A DNA stretch of 64,000 nt, from NCBI GenBank assembly GCA_011009095.1, contig VTPC01000394.1, positions 446,237 through 510,236 of the forward strand, given 5' to 3'. The position numbers and the translations under genes are program-made. Positions within the stretch are counted from its first letter, which is position 1, and each line of letters opens with the position of its first letter. Origin of the DNA: Ignelater luminosus (lineage: Eukaryota > Arthropoda > Insecta > Coleoptera > Elateridae). Below are positions 49,085-61,044 of this stretch, piece by piece. The notes beneath the pieces were generated by a model that worked only from the letters and a program-made list of their open reading frames with translations, was not told where the DNA came from and did not search any database.

Positions 49085-49565
49085 CAAAGCCAGTTGATTG
49101 TGAAACAAATTTGACATGTTTAAATGTCAGTGTATAAGCTTGAGGTTATTAGAATTTAAATTTTAGAAAAACGTAATTATCATTGCGTTGCTGTTCTTTA
49201 TTCTTTGCAAAACAAATGTATTTCCTATTTCCTCAGGGTCATCTTCCTCACTTTCACAATTATATTTATAAATTGCTGTAAAATCAATTTCGTAGTGGTC
49301 GCGCAACCGTTTTTAATAAACTGAGTTATAACTCAAATAACTGCATCATGTAATTCGTATGATCAGATCAGAAATATAAGTAAAGTTTTTGAAAAACGCG
49401 TGTAATGCGTAACAACAAGGCATTAATAATTACTTTTTTCAAAAGTTTAAATTCTAATAACCTCAATCTTATAAACTGACGTTTAAACTTGTCAAATTTG
49501 AAGTGGAACAACAGCGCCTCTACGGTACTTTGTCTCGCAATCAACAGCCAATCACTTGACAGTTC
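49085..49565. mobile_element. Inverted-repeat (foldback-like) element
   Basis: AAATTTGACATGTTTAAATG...GAGGTTATTAGAATTTAAA (49107-49195) returns in inverse complement at 49411-49499 with roughly 80-85% identity by eye. Arms are about 89 bases around a 215-base centre. Weaker pairing extends outward (CAGTTGATTGTGAAAC against TCGCAATCAACAGCC). No coding. Termini and target duplication are not resolved. Confidence 0.6.
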
Positions 49566-50216
49566 TACATTTTAGGTTAGAAATATACAACTGTCAAGTA
49601 CCAATAAAAACTGGTTTATCATTATATAACGTTTTCAATGGTTCTGTCGCATTCTGCAAAAATGCAATGTGTGGTTCCACATTTAAGGTTAATTCCATAG
49701 CCTACTCATTTTTTTTGTAACATTAGTCTGTAACTAAACCAGGGCTCCTTGTCAGTTTTAAAATTTCCACATTAAAAAGTTTTCCACACCTCAAATTCAA
49801 CATCATTAGCATGTTGTCGAACAAGCTGTTTCATTATTGGGTGTATTTGGTTTGATTTTCGCTTCATTAAGCCTTGAAAGTTTTCTTTTAAATACAGAAA
49901 GCATCCATTCTGATCCATTGCTTTTATACAAATCTTCAATCTATCGATTTGATATGTGACAGTAGAAAATATGCTTTGTTAAGTTCAACCAACCAGTAGC
50001 TTATTAGACACAGTCTTTTTGGATTGAAATTAGTACTTGACAAACTAGCCAGTCTTTCTGTATGTACATATAATGTATGCACTGTGTTTGACCGTCCCAT
50101 TCACAGATAAAAACAACAGTATTTGGTGTAACCTAATTGTACTCTGGGGGAAAGTGAGAAAATTATGAGCCCTTCATATGTATATAAAAAAGCCCTGTGG
50201 TACCTCCGGGTAATAA

Positions 50217-51360
50217 GTGTTGGTGAAATTTGAGGTTAAATTATCTTTACTTGAAAAGAATAAAAATTTAGTCACAGTCAATTCAAATCTATCAGATCAT
50301 TTGGTGAATGCTCTAGTCTTGGACTATGATAAAGTGCTACAACAGAATAAATTACCTATCAAATGCAAAAGTAGATGCTTATCACTGCAAAACTTAAACA
50401 ATTTAAAATTGTCTCAAATGGGTATACAAACACATGGTCATGCTTAAGACAGATCTACTGAATCAATAATTCTACCTCATGAAGTTTACAATACAAATTA
50501 AAAAAGAAAGAATATCGAGTGGCCATTAAGGAAGGCAAAATAAATCACTACTTGAATGTTATCAACTCGAGTAGCAACAAATCCAGAGTATTACGGAAGC
50601 TTGTCAGTGATGAAAGTGTCAAAGCGAGACTAGATTGTTTGAAATTGCATCTAATTATTTTGTAGCTTGCATGTTCATACCAAATAATGAAACAAAATGG
50701 CATAAGAAGTACCTGATTTCATTTCTCACCAACAGAAGTTTAGTACATAGTTAGTGTTGAATCTTCCCAGTCTGGCAGAGATACCATTAAACTGGGAGTT
50801 GCACAGGGTTCAATTCTTGGTCCTTTAGTCTTTGTTCTTTTTATTAATGACTTGCCACATTATATAGGATCTGGAACTGTGATCAACTCTGCGAATGATA
50901 GCCCCAGTAAACTAAGCGATTCAGTAAAATATTTTGTATTTGTTCTGTGTATTATTCTCTGGGGCAAACCTATAACTTGGAGGAGAGTTCTTGTAATGCA
51001 AAAACGAATCATTAAGATCACTACATCTTGTAAATTGTTGTTCATTGATAAGAAGATATTAATGTTAATATACAAAACAGCACTTTCTGTATTTAATACA
51101 AATGTTAAAACTGTTCTGCTATATGGCTCTGAGTCTGGGTCAGTGAATAAAGAAGAGCTAAAAAGAGTACAGTCAATGATCAACAGATATTGGGAACTTT
51201 TTGCCAAATCACATTTCTAATGATAAGCTATGGCAACCTATAGAATAAGAACAGGTGGAAATAACTATCACACGAAGAAGATTGTTGTGGGAAATTACAA
51301 AGCAAGCTCTAGATTATAATATCAAAGGGAAAAGAAGAAAAGGGAAACTGATACCTTATT
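50217..51360 (+). pseudogene. Chimeric LINE remnant (Jockey/CR1-like plus RTE-like tail)
   Basis: TVNSNLSDHLVNALVL near 50275 is the SDH end of an AP endonuclease domain. KEYRVAIKEGKINHYLNVIN and SSSNKSRVLRKL near 50510-50600 fit the linker of Jockey/CR1-type LINEs. LGVAQGSILGPLVFVLFIND at about 50790-50850 is an RT motif. Catalytic ADD is replaced by a degenerate SANDS. LVMQKRIIKITTS near 50990 fits the RT tail. After that ALSVFNTNVKTVLLYGSESG, ELKRVQSMINRYW and QALDYNIKGKRRKGK near 51080-51345 look like the C-terminus of an RTE-type element instead. Inactive. Confidence 0.65.
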
Positions 51361-51490
51361 GATTCATTTGAAATTAGCATGAATTTGGTTTTGTTAGATG
51401 ACATTATCGTAATTGTAGGCATATATCAGTAAGAGCAAGACTTTCTTGCTTTAATATTTCATCAGAGCAAAGAATTAAAAATAAATTTCT

Positions 51491-51540
51491 AAGGTTAATC
51501 ACCACTTTGATGATTGTTGTTTAGAGTGGTGATTAACCTT
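51491..51540. repeat. Perfect 16-bp hairpin
   Basis: AAGGTTAATCACCACT and its exact inverse complement AGTGGTGATTAACCTT enclose an 18-base loop. It sits about 130 bases past the LINE remnant and matches nothing else in the window. Confidence 0.8.
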
Positions 51541-52073
51541 TCAATTCTATTTTATTTCATTCTATCTTCGATGAAATATAAATGTTTATTATTTATTATT
51601 AAAGTTTCATGACTATTTAAGAAATATACAATTTCAAAATGTCAGAAATCCTTAATTTAAATGGCAAAGAACTTTATTGTTTATCAGACGTACTAAGCTC
51701 TTTCACTCCAAACACAAGTTATTAGTAGATACAAAATTGCCAAATATCATCCGATTTAATACAATATTAAAGCAAATTATATTTATATCAACAATAATGA
51801 AAAGATTTGTTCAGATATTAATAATGTTAGTCATTTTCGGTAATATGAAGAAAGTGTGAATTCCTAATTTGTCATTTGAAAACTTTCAAAAGTGAATAAA
51901 CAGCATAATAATTGCTTTGAAGTTAGCTAGCTGTGAAGGCAATTCAAACTTTTAAATTTTTTAATAAGCTTTAAATCACTACGTAATAAAGGGTTAGAAT
52001 TTAGTAAGAACATTGATTTAATTAAAATTATTGAAGTATCTACATTTTAAATTCTGTTTTTTTTTTGTTATAG

Positions 52074-52173
52074 GGATATGGAAGAATGCAATTCTCTAGA
52101 TGAAAGTGTAGAAAATCTAGATCGCAATTCTCTAACATCGTTTGGATCTGGCAACACGACTGATTCGGACAAG
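52074..52173 (+). CDS. trio: Trio exon, acidic linker after PH1
   Basis: This 100-base exon follows a T-rich acceptor (TTTTTTTTGTTATAG). Its first G completes the Arg left open at 43801, and the frame reads DMEECNSLDESVENLDRNSL, then TSFGSGNTTDSDK. This linker between PH1 and the SH3 domain is conserved among insect Trio proteins and, as ...TVDSDK, recognisable in vertebrates. It is rich in Ser, Asp and Glu, consistent with a flexible, possibly phosphorylated, segment. It ends in phase 0 before GTAAGA. The next obligatory exon (SH3) was not found before the right edge of the window. Confidence 0.93.
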
Positions 52174-52465
52174 GTAAGAAATTCCAATTAAGTGCTTATG
52201 TTTCTGTGATCTACTTTAAAGTGATTGAATATGTTTTCAATTTCAAAACGGAAAAATAACACAATTTATGGTTTTTAATTCAAAATTATCATTTTTGCAT
52301 TAATTAATAAATTACTACTGCTTAATGCTTAATTATCTACTAAGATTTTTCCAAATTGCCAGATTAATTTTGCTAACAAAATTCACATATTGCTTCTTTC
52401 TCATTCTTTAAGTTGAATTTAATGTTTCATCTTTTTGGTAGTGAAAATATTTTTTTTATTTTCAG

Positions 52466-52507
52466 CTGAAACATCAGCACAGTAAAAATGTAAATGAACA
52501 AGAACAA
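52466..52507 (+). CDS. trio: Probable 42-base Trio micro-exon
   Basis: Forty-two bases lie between a canonical acceptor (TTTTTTTATTTTCAG) and a strong donor (GTAAGC). They are 292 bases downstream of the linker exon and match its phase 0. They add 14 residues, LKHQHSKNVNEQEQ, with no stop, and inclusion or skipping keeps the frame. The polar composition suits the disordered linker. It is probably a cassette exon. Direct homology of these residues cannot be judged here, so the call rests on splice sites, phase and position. Confidence 0.55.
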
Positions 52508-55015
52508 GTAAGCAGTAAAGATTTATAGCACCCTGCCATTTTAGTTTTCTTTTTTAATTTTCTTATTTTTATAATTTCTATAAATCAGTACCACCGATAC
52601 ATACATATAATTCGCTTTCATAAAACAAACATTAATTATTACCTACATTAATGATAGAAATAGAATTTTACGATCAACATGTTTTTTTTACTTTCCCATT
52701 TTGATAATATTTATATTGAAGTTTGTTTATTTTATATACTACCAAGTTGTGCATTTTTCCTGTATTTGTTTTTCTTTTCATTGTGATTGATATTTTTGTT
52801 TTTCTTTTAATGCATGTTAAGAGTAGATAGTTTTCTTTCGATGTTCTTCTGTATTTTGTTTAAAATGTTCTGTTGTCTTATTATTAAATTCTTGATTAAA
52901 ATGCATGATTGTTTTTATTCTCGAGTTTGATCCAGAAAAAATTTACTAATTTGGATGTACCCGTCAAGATATTGATTCTGCTAAAGGAAGTGCCTTTTTA
53001 TAGTACTTTCAGGTTTATCATTAACATCTGTGTTTTATATCCAAACACTTGGGGGAAGAAACAATAATTGACCAACTGAATGGTGTTTTACAAGCATTCT
53101 AACAGGTTCTTTTATCTTTTGATTGGTTGTATAGAACAGAATTGTCGTAACATTTCCCATAATAAGAGAGATTGCTTGTTTTATATTATCATTAAATCTT
53201 ATCGGTGGCTCTAATTTTTCAAAATTTATTTTTAATAAACTCTATAAAAGCTTCAAGTTAGAATTTAAATTTAAAAAAAATAAATTTTTTCTGGTTCATA
53301 CTTCAGTTATAGTATCTTTTGTATAGAGATATTTGAATGAATTCATTTTATTAATTAGAAGATTCTAAAAAAGCTTTCTTTTACTTCAACGTAGTGAGAT
53401 GTTTATATTATTTAGTATTTTGGTTTTTTCATTGATTAGTTAGCTGTTCTTCAAGATAAGTTGCGCTAAACAAATAATCGGATTATATACTAAAATTGTT
53501 ACAAAATTATTTAATTACGTTCTAACAAACCTGTTTTTGTTTCTGATTAATTATCAAGTGGTGAGTAGACAATTTTTACTTGCATTTACAAAGGCAAGTT
53601 TTTGTTTTGTAATTTTGATGAAAAATAAAAAAAATTAGCACAATAAACAGGTAGGTTCTCTACAGATTATTATATTTGTGAAGATTTATAGTTGAATGAG
53701 TATTAAATATTAGTTGATTTTCTATATTTATTATAACTATGACATTTAAGAAGAAAAGCAAGTTGATAATTCTATCATGAATTCTTGCTTTATAATTAAT
53801 TCATCTTATGGCTGTTTGGTTCATTTTACTTCTCAAGTAAACTCGATTAAGTTGTTTAAGTTGAAAAACAAATGTCTTGGTTAATTTATTGGCTCATTGA
53901 TTTCTTTGATTTTATTTTTATTTGTGAATAAAATTCGTTGAGTCTGAAAATTTCCAACAGTTTCTTGGGATTTTAATTTGTTTTGTAGGAGAATACCTTC
54001 TGAAAGAATTCTTCAATTTTTTTATTTGACAAATGAACCTTGCTTTGAAAACAATTAACAATTCTACCATGATGTAGTAAAGTTCTTAAATTCCAATTAT
54101 ACAGATTCTTCATTCTTTTTGGCTTTTCAAAAGTGGCTTTAACAGGGGCTGGTAGCGGGGCGACATTAGGTTTTTACGATTATTGATTTTTAATTATTTG
54201 TAGTAAAGACTTAAAATCAACAACAGCAGACTGAGCAATCAGAAATGAAACTGCTCAATCAGCTACGGTACAAGTGTAGTTGGGTCAGTACATATTAATC
54301 AGCACTTGTCACTTTAGTTCCTCAATCTCTCCCTATTGCTTTTATGAAATAAAAGAGATAACTAAGCCAAACTTGCAAGTTCATCGGGTATTTTAAGAAA
54401 TTTAATGAGTAAGATCTGTTTGACACTATGCTAAATTTTCTATAAACTTTTGTTTGTTGCAAACAGAGTTTACATAGAAATTTCTGGCAACAAAATTTTT
54501 ATAGAACGGGTTCTAAAAATTTGTAATTTCTTGCAGAAAATGCACAGTAAATGTGAACGCGTCCATGCGCAAACCGACATCAGCTGATCGTCTGCACGTC
54601 TGCTTACTTCCCTATTATTTGAGGTTATGTTTACAAGTCGCATTAAAGGTCACTGCAAACAGCTGTAAATAGATTGATACTGCGCACGCTTACATCAAAA
54701 ATTTTGTAAAAAATTATGCCTAAGTTGCATACAATTCACTACAACAATGTAGTTAGTTTCTGCCAATAGATTTGCCTTTATAATTAATTCAGTCTCTGCC
54801 CATGTATGCTCTTAACCTGTAAAGTTCCTTTTAATTTTTTTAACTTTTTGTAGAATACCTTCGACTTCAGTTCTGTTCCTCGCTTGTTTATTTTTAATTT
54901 TGTTCCTCATTCACATGTAACATTGACCACTGCTTTCTAAATTGGCACACTTTTGTGTTTGTGTTATGGTTTGTTTATTTAAGGACTAAGCTTGTGCACC
55001 ATATATGTGATAGTA
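52508..55015 (+). other. trio: Trio intron after the micro-exon
   Basis: AT-rich, with no SH3 or second DH exon found. A short inverted pair, CAAAATTTTTATAG near 54490 and TCAAAAATTTTG near 54697, brackets a GC-richer 200 bases and could be a small MITE. Confidence 0.6.
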
Positions 55016-55019
55016 GCTA

Positions 55020-55365
55020 GGAAGTCTCCATTTAAAAAATACAACTATAACTTCTTTGCCTAAAATGCACAGTTTCCAAGATACAGAGTGTCAAAGTTTC
55101 ATTTAAAATCTCTTGTTTGCTCTATATTTGAAAAACGAGGTGACATATCAGAATGAAATCTTCTACATACTTTTTACTCTAAGATGTCTACTATTTTAGG
55201 TAACTTTTTGTTTGATATCCTTAATTGGGAAGGCGTCTACCCCACTGCTTTAAAAAAACTGTTACGCTACTGAAAAATTGAGAAATTTTTTATTTTTGAA
55301 ATCAACGCTCGATTTGGCAAAAAAAGCTCCTCTTGCATTTTTTCTATAAAATGCAGAGAAGTCGA
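55020..55365 (-). mobile_element. Second copy of the 23.6-kb foldback family
   Basis: AAGATACAGAGTGTCAAAGT near 55078 and CGATTTGGCAAAAAAAGCTC followed by TATAAAATGCAGAG (55310-55357) match, in inverse complement, the inner dyad and terminal arm of the element at 23601-24085. The other arm is missing. Confidence 0.45.
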
Positions 55366-55629
55366 TGGATGCAGTACAAGTTCTGTTCTACATCTTCCAT
55401 GAGTATAATCAAACAGCTGTCAATAGTGTTGTGCAAACTCCCACAAGAAATTCATTGCCCATCTTTCTTGTACTGTATTCTCAAGTTGAAACGTACAGTA
55501 GATTAGTTTGTAAGGAATTGACAATTCACATAAGTTTGTAGTATTGTGACGAGCCAAAAAGGGTTAATGCTTACATTGTTTAGATAGCATTATGTCAAAG
55601 TCTGTGCGTCGTTTTAGCTGGTAGTCTGC

Positions 55630-56650
55630 AGTAGAGCTCTGTACGGGCCGAAATTTCCAGGCCGACCCGACTGGCAACAAACTTGATGCGGCCCGAAAAA
55701 ATCCGGCAACTTTTTGATCAGCCCAAACAAACCGAGAGACCTGAAGGGCGAAGAAGTCCAAAAGGCCCGATAGCCAGACAGACTCGTATGGTCCGACAGG
55801 CCGGACTTGAGAAACCCAAAGTGTCAAGAAGTCCAAAAGGCCCGACAGCCTGGAGAGATCCAGACGACGCGATAAACTTGAGAGGCCAGAAGGGCCGAGA
55901 AGTCCAAAAGACTCGACAGGCCTTAGAGACTCTAAAGAACCGAAAAACCAGGAAATCCAAAAGACCTGACGGACTCGTATGGCCCGACAGGCCGGAAAGA
56001 TCCAAACAGCCCCCGATAGACTTGAGAGACCCGAAGGGCCAGAAAGTCTAAAAGGGTCGAGACAGGGCTGATTGACTCGAAAGACCCGAAGGGCAAAGAA
56101 GTCCAAAAGGACCGACAGACTTGTATAGTCCGACAGGCCGGAGAGATCCAAACGGCCTGATAGACTTGAGAGACTCGAAAGGCCGAGAAGTTCAAAAGAC
56201 TCGACAGGCCTTATAGACTCGAGAGACCCGAAGGGCCAAGAAGACTTGTATAGTTTGACAGTTCGGAGAGATCCAAACGACTCGGCAGGGCTGATAGATT
56301 CGAGAGACCCGAAGGTCCAAGAAGTTCAAAAGGCCCAACGACCTGATAGACTGTATGGTCCGACAGGCCGGAGAGATCCAAACGGCTCGATAGACTTGAG
56401 AGACCCGAAGGGCCGAGAAGTCCAAAAAGCTCGGCAGTCCTGATAAGACTCGAGAAACCCGAAGAGCCAAGAAGTCCAAAAGGCTCGACAGGCCCGAACG
56501 GACCGACAGACTCGTATGGCCCGAGAGGTTTGTCACGCTCGACAGGCCCGGCAAGACCGAACGGTCCGATTGACCGGACGTAGACTCTATAAATTTCTAA
56601 ACAAAGGCCGGGTTCGAGCCGGTTTCTACTCGGGCCGCATAAAGGCATAT
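55630..56650 (+). repeat. 9-base-period array element, copy D
   Basis: The longest copy. The 5' part is GAGCTCTGTACGGGCCG (55634), then ACAAACTTGATGCGGCCCGA. About 850 bases of array follow, with motifs such as GGCCGAGAAGTCCAAAAGG and GACAGGCCGGAGAGATCC, and the end is CTCGGGCCGCATAAAGG at 56630. Occasional 8-base units shift the register. Long open frames on both strands are repeat artefacts. Confidence 0.85.
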
Positions 56651-58059
56651 TTGATCAAGCGTCTATTTATTGTGAATTTAAGAAAAAAGCTATTTCTGTA
56701 ATATAATTCACACTACAACATAATCTTGGATATATTTGTCAGGTTTGCAACACTGTTGCAACAGGTGATAATGTCAAATGTCAACATTCACTGTATCAGT
56801 TATTGTTTGTCTCAAAATGGAAAGAGGTTGACAGGTTTTTAAAGAATAGAAAGCCCAACAAGTAATGGAGGATATATTTACAGCATATTGAAAGGTTATG
56901 TTAGATCGTGCCAAATGGTAAAGAGTAGAAAATTGTGGAGGGAGTAGAGATTGGTTATAGTGACCTTATAGTCTGGCGGGAAATATTTTCAATGTCATGT
57001 GGTTTATCACTGGTGCCAATTAAGCAAACTTAGTCATGAGACCTATGCCAAATGAACTAATTTTTGATCATAATGAGTGATCCATAAAATTTGTGTCTTC
57101 AGTTGACCATGAATGAGAAAGATAGACAATCGAGCATGTCAAATGATTATAATATGAAGTGATAAGATATCGAGCAAAAAATGACTCAAGACTTTTTAAT
57201 CACATAAATGCGATGGCCGGTTACTTCTAAAAATTATGTATTAGTTGAAGTTGGTTTGCTGGTCCTACGATCATTGAGTTCATAAGTACTAGGTTCTGCT
57301 TTATTTTGTATAAAATCTACTAGTTTTGGGCTAAGAAGTGAAAGGCATGCCTGCTGGGAGATATACAAGGTGTTTCTAAAGTATTTTGGCAATTTGGCAA
57401 AATGTTTTCTCTCTTCTTGTGTAATTTACAAGGTGAGTTTAAGCAAAATTTATATACAGGGTGTTTGCTTTTTATTAGTGAAATAGTTTTTTTTAGACTT
57501 TTATTTTATTCTATTCTTATCATTTCTTTCTCTAAATCCAATTACTTTTTACTAAAACTAATTTTTATTTTTTAAGTTCGCTCTTTTAATGATTTTGTTT
57601 CTAACAAAAACCAGCAGTAGGCTTCTCTCAGAATAATTTAAAAAAAATATTGAACTGAATAACAAAAGAAAAAATCAAAGGAATTCAAATAGATACCATA
57701 GGGTATAAATGTGAACCTGATAAAAAATAAAAAGCTAATTTTACTCAGAAACGATCTTTGAATAATTAAGTAATTTAAAGTAACTATTTTTGAGCTTGCT
57801 TTTAATAAAATAGTATTACCTGCCCACATTTTAGTTATTAAAATATGAACATTTCTATTTTTATGGAATCTCTTGATTGCGTCTTTCTTTTATTTCGTTT
57901 ACAAAAGTGCAAACATTTCTCTTTTTTTTTTAACTCGCGGGGAAAAAAAGCGAAAATTCATGATTTATTCTGTTTACCTGTAAGCGCTATTCAATAATTT
58001 ATAAAATAACGAAAATGCTTTCGTAATACCCGTGCCCACTCGTACTCTTGAATCCTCCG
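56651..58059. other. trio: Trio intron, nothing recognised
   Basis: AT-rich. A TATACAGGGTGTTTGCTTTT word near 57452 resembles mariner-type MITE ends but no partner was found. Confidence 0.5.
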
Positions 58060-58215
58060 TCCTTTTCTACTTGACGTCACACCAAATTCCTACCACTTCC
58101 TATTTCTTATTGGCTCAATACACAGATGCAAAACACGGGATTATTTTGATCCTCGTCGCGGCGATGGCGAAGGCAGATTCGATGACGTCATAAATCTCAA
58201 AGGAAACAACCTGTT
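58060..58215. promoter_or_regulatory. Candidate regulatory element with two CRE palindromes
   Basis: Two perfect TGACGTCA sites (58072-58079 and 58183-58190) lie 111 bases apart, with an inverted CCAAT box (ATTGG at 58109) between them. The segment is GC-richer than its neighbourhood. Trio genes use internal promoters for short GEF2 isoforms in other animals, so a promoter or enhancer is plausible, but no TATA, initiator or first exon was identified. Confidence 0.3.
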
Positions 58216-59990
58216 GTAATTTAAGGATTAAGGAAGTTTAATTATGCTAGGGACAGTTCGCTTACTGGGGGAAATCTTAGCTGTTGATTGCAAAGCCATT
58301 AAGTGTTTGTAAACGATAGGGTAACTTGCTACTAAAACACACGTTGACGATGTAGTGCGGAGGCGCAAATAACTAAATTAGCCATAAACGACGAAAATTA
58401 GTCTTTGATATTATATGTTGGATGGTGGTAGTGCAGAGTTTGCTCAATGAGACGAGTTTATATATACGTACATACGAGGGTGGGAGGGCGGCTCCAGCTT
58501 AATCTTAATGTCACCAGGTCATGACCCAAACTGATGTGTAGTAGACACAGTTTGAAATTTAACCTTCAGCGAAAAAACCTTTAGGTGCTTTTGTTTTGTT
58601 CATTGAAGATTCCGGCTGGAAAATAAACATCTCAGAAATGATATTAATATTGTTGTGTTTCAATTTTTCAAACTTTCCCAAATTAATGCACCGTTGAATG
58701 GAATAGCGAAACTTTATTCATAAATCTTGAAGTTTATCCGCAAAATTCTGAATTTATTGCTCGAGATTCATTTATTCTTGTGGTTTCTATGACTGATAAT
58801 GCTAGTTATGTATCAAAATAGAGTATAGATTGATGGTCTAAATTTTATTTGTTACATTAATTCAGAGTTAACGCATTGGGTACGCCGTTTTAGCCTGAAT
58901 AATGTAACTTTCTGTTTTAGTTTATATTTAGAACCCTGTTCCTGACAACTGAAAGTCTTTCACCTGAAACTTTACGAAATTAAGCTTGTCAGAAGGTGTA
59001 TAAGGACGTTAAGTTTTTGTCATTCTATTAAATATGAATTACGGCGCGGAAACGGGGAGCTTTCGTCAAAAATATGACGAAAATTGGAATTAATTAATTT
59101 TTTTTCCTTTTAATTGTTGATAGAAAACGAGCTGATAATTTGTCCATAAAATTCATTAAACGTTCACAAAAGAGCTTTGATAATATATCATCCATTTGGC
59201 CAAGACAGGTGTATAATTGGCAGGTACAACAAACTCGCTTTTCTCTCTGTAATAATTTATTGATCTCACCTGAATCAAGCTTGAGCGAAACAGGTAGGGT
59301 TTGATAAGGGTTCCTGTCTTGACTAAGATAACCTTCCGACATTCAGAGAGGAAATTCTAACTGCCTAGTTGATGGTTGGCATTAATCCTGTAAATAGTTC
59401 GGCCTTGTATTTACACAACGTTCTTCTGTTCGTTTCTGCTCATTAGTATCCACCAAATTTTCCCTCAATAACAAGATTTTTATACTCCCTTTCTTTTCTG
59501 CTGTTTCAGCACTTTATATTTGAGAATTTGTTGACGTTTGTCTTTTTCGTCTTACATAAGGAACTTCCAGTAAATCTGAATAATTTATTGTTGGAATATG
59601 ACTAAGCATTAATGGATGTTTTTGTCAAGTGTAGAACCCATTATAAAATCCTAAAGTCGCCTTTTCAGATTGTAAGGGAAGAAAAAAGCATCTTTGTTGT
59701 AAGATTTAAATATGAAGGTTTTCTTTTTCTAAAGGTTGTAGGTGCCTTAAGAAAACAATTTTTATTAATGTTCTAGGATTATTATTATTTCAGTGGGCGT
59801 GAGCCTAGTGTATCTTCAACTTTTTATTTGAGATTGTACGATGTTTGTTTTAAAACTTCTTATTGCAAGGTTTATTAAAAAACTTAAGTTCTTGCAGGAG
59901 TTATTAGAGAAATTATGCTTTAAGTTAAATTGATATCGATTTTTCTTCATGCGAACAATTCTTTCTGCTTTTCTTGCCTGTATAAAATGA
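58216..59990. other. Intronic or flanking sequence, nothing recognised
   Basis: AT-rich with no supported gene. Short open frames on the minus strand (59094-59342, 59816-60043) have no recognisable domains. Confidence 0.5.
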
Positions 59991-59994
59991 GCAC

Positions 59995-60300
59995 GGTTGT
60001 AATCAGGGCCAGGGCAAGAAGGTGCAAATGAGGCAACTGACATTTAAACGCACCATGCGCCGCCTTGTTTACCACTCGAAAACGCCTTGAGAATTTTGCC
60101 ATAGGCACCAAATAATTATCAGTGGGATCCTGATCTAGAGATTCTTGAACGTTTCGAATAGCATGACATAATTCATAATTTCAAACTAACAGTCTGCTGG
60201 TTAGTTAGTGTCTACGAGTGTTTAGAGTAGATTTCCAGCGTTTTTTCAGAATTTTCAGCGTTCTTAGAATATTCAGACATTTAATAACATTATAAAGATA
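59995..60300 (-). repeat. Dispersed 'GTAGACACT' repeat, long form
   Basis: Runs from TGCAAATGAGGCAACTGACA through GGATCCTGATCTAGAGATTC to GTCTACGAGTGTTTAGAGTAG, CAGCGTTTTTTC and ACATTTAATAACATTATA. It parallels 61045-61365 along its whole length, so the full element is at least 300 bases. Confidence 0.65.
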
Positions 60301-61044
60301 TAATAATTTTGAAATTTGTTTACGTGAACGGAAATCATAACTACTAGTAATTAATGGTCGCGCATTTTTATGATTCTTTTTATACTTCTTTTTTTATATC
60401 CATCTCATTATGGTGACCGTTTAAAACTGAAAATGCAATTAGTTCGTATATTTCTTCAATTTCAATTGGGACCGTTAAGACGAATCTCTTTGTGTTATCT
60501 GATTTGTAGTAGAGGAAGTCAAGGTGATTGAATCCTAAAAGGGAAGGATCTGATTTTGGAGGCAGAACAACAATCGCCGAATGTCATCACGAGCTTTGCT
60601 CCATGATCGAGCCAGTCTCCGGTCCTCCACCGGCTTCACTATAGCAGCTGCTGATGCAAAGGCAAGCAAGGAAAGCTGATTAGTAAAATATAACGCAGTT
60701 CTATTTAGAAATTATTAATAAATAATGATAGTGAGAAAGAAAGCGTCATCTAGGGATTTATAGATTAAAACTGTTCGATTAACACCATTGCAGATTTTAT
60801 CAAACGTAAAAATCATTTTACTAGTGTTTCTCTGCCGATGAGATCAGAACAAGTTCGAAGCAGCTGTCTAGAGGTGCAGCGGCCAATATTTACAGAATTT
60901 GATTTTTCTGGCAGGCTTAGATGGGATACTAAATGAAATTTAAACATAAATTTATTTAGCAAGAAACCTAGCAAGTAATGACTCGATGATACTTTCTATT
61001 CTTTTTGCTGGTACATTTTTAGCAAACTAAGTAATTATCAGGTT

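Larger units (their letters stand above)
43802..52073 (+). other. trio: 8.3-kb trio intron
   Basis: Joins AG|G in phase 2. It contains the candidate terminal exon and the mobile elements listed separately. 46450-47630, 48240-49080, 49570-50210 and 51545-52060 show only AT-rich intronic DNA. Confidence 0.85.

Noticed and set aside
55564..56195. Long open frames on both strands in the 9-base arrays, which look like repetitive proteins
   Set aside because: The unit length is divisible by three and contains no stop, so all frames stay open together. Flanks and inverted orientation of other copies show a DNA repeat, not a gene.
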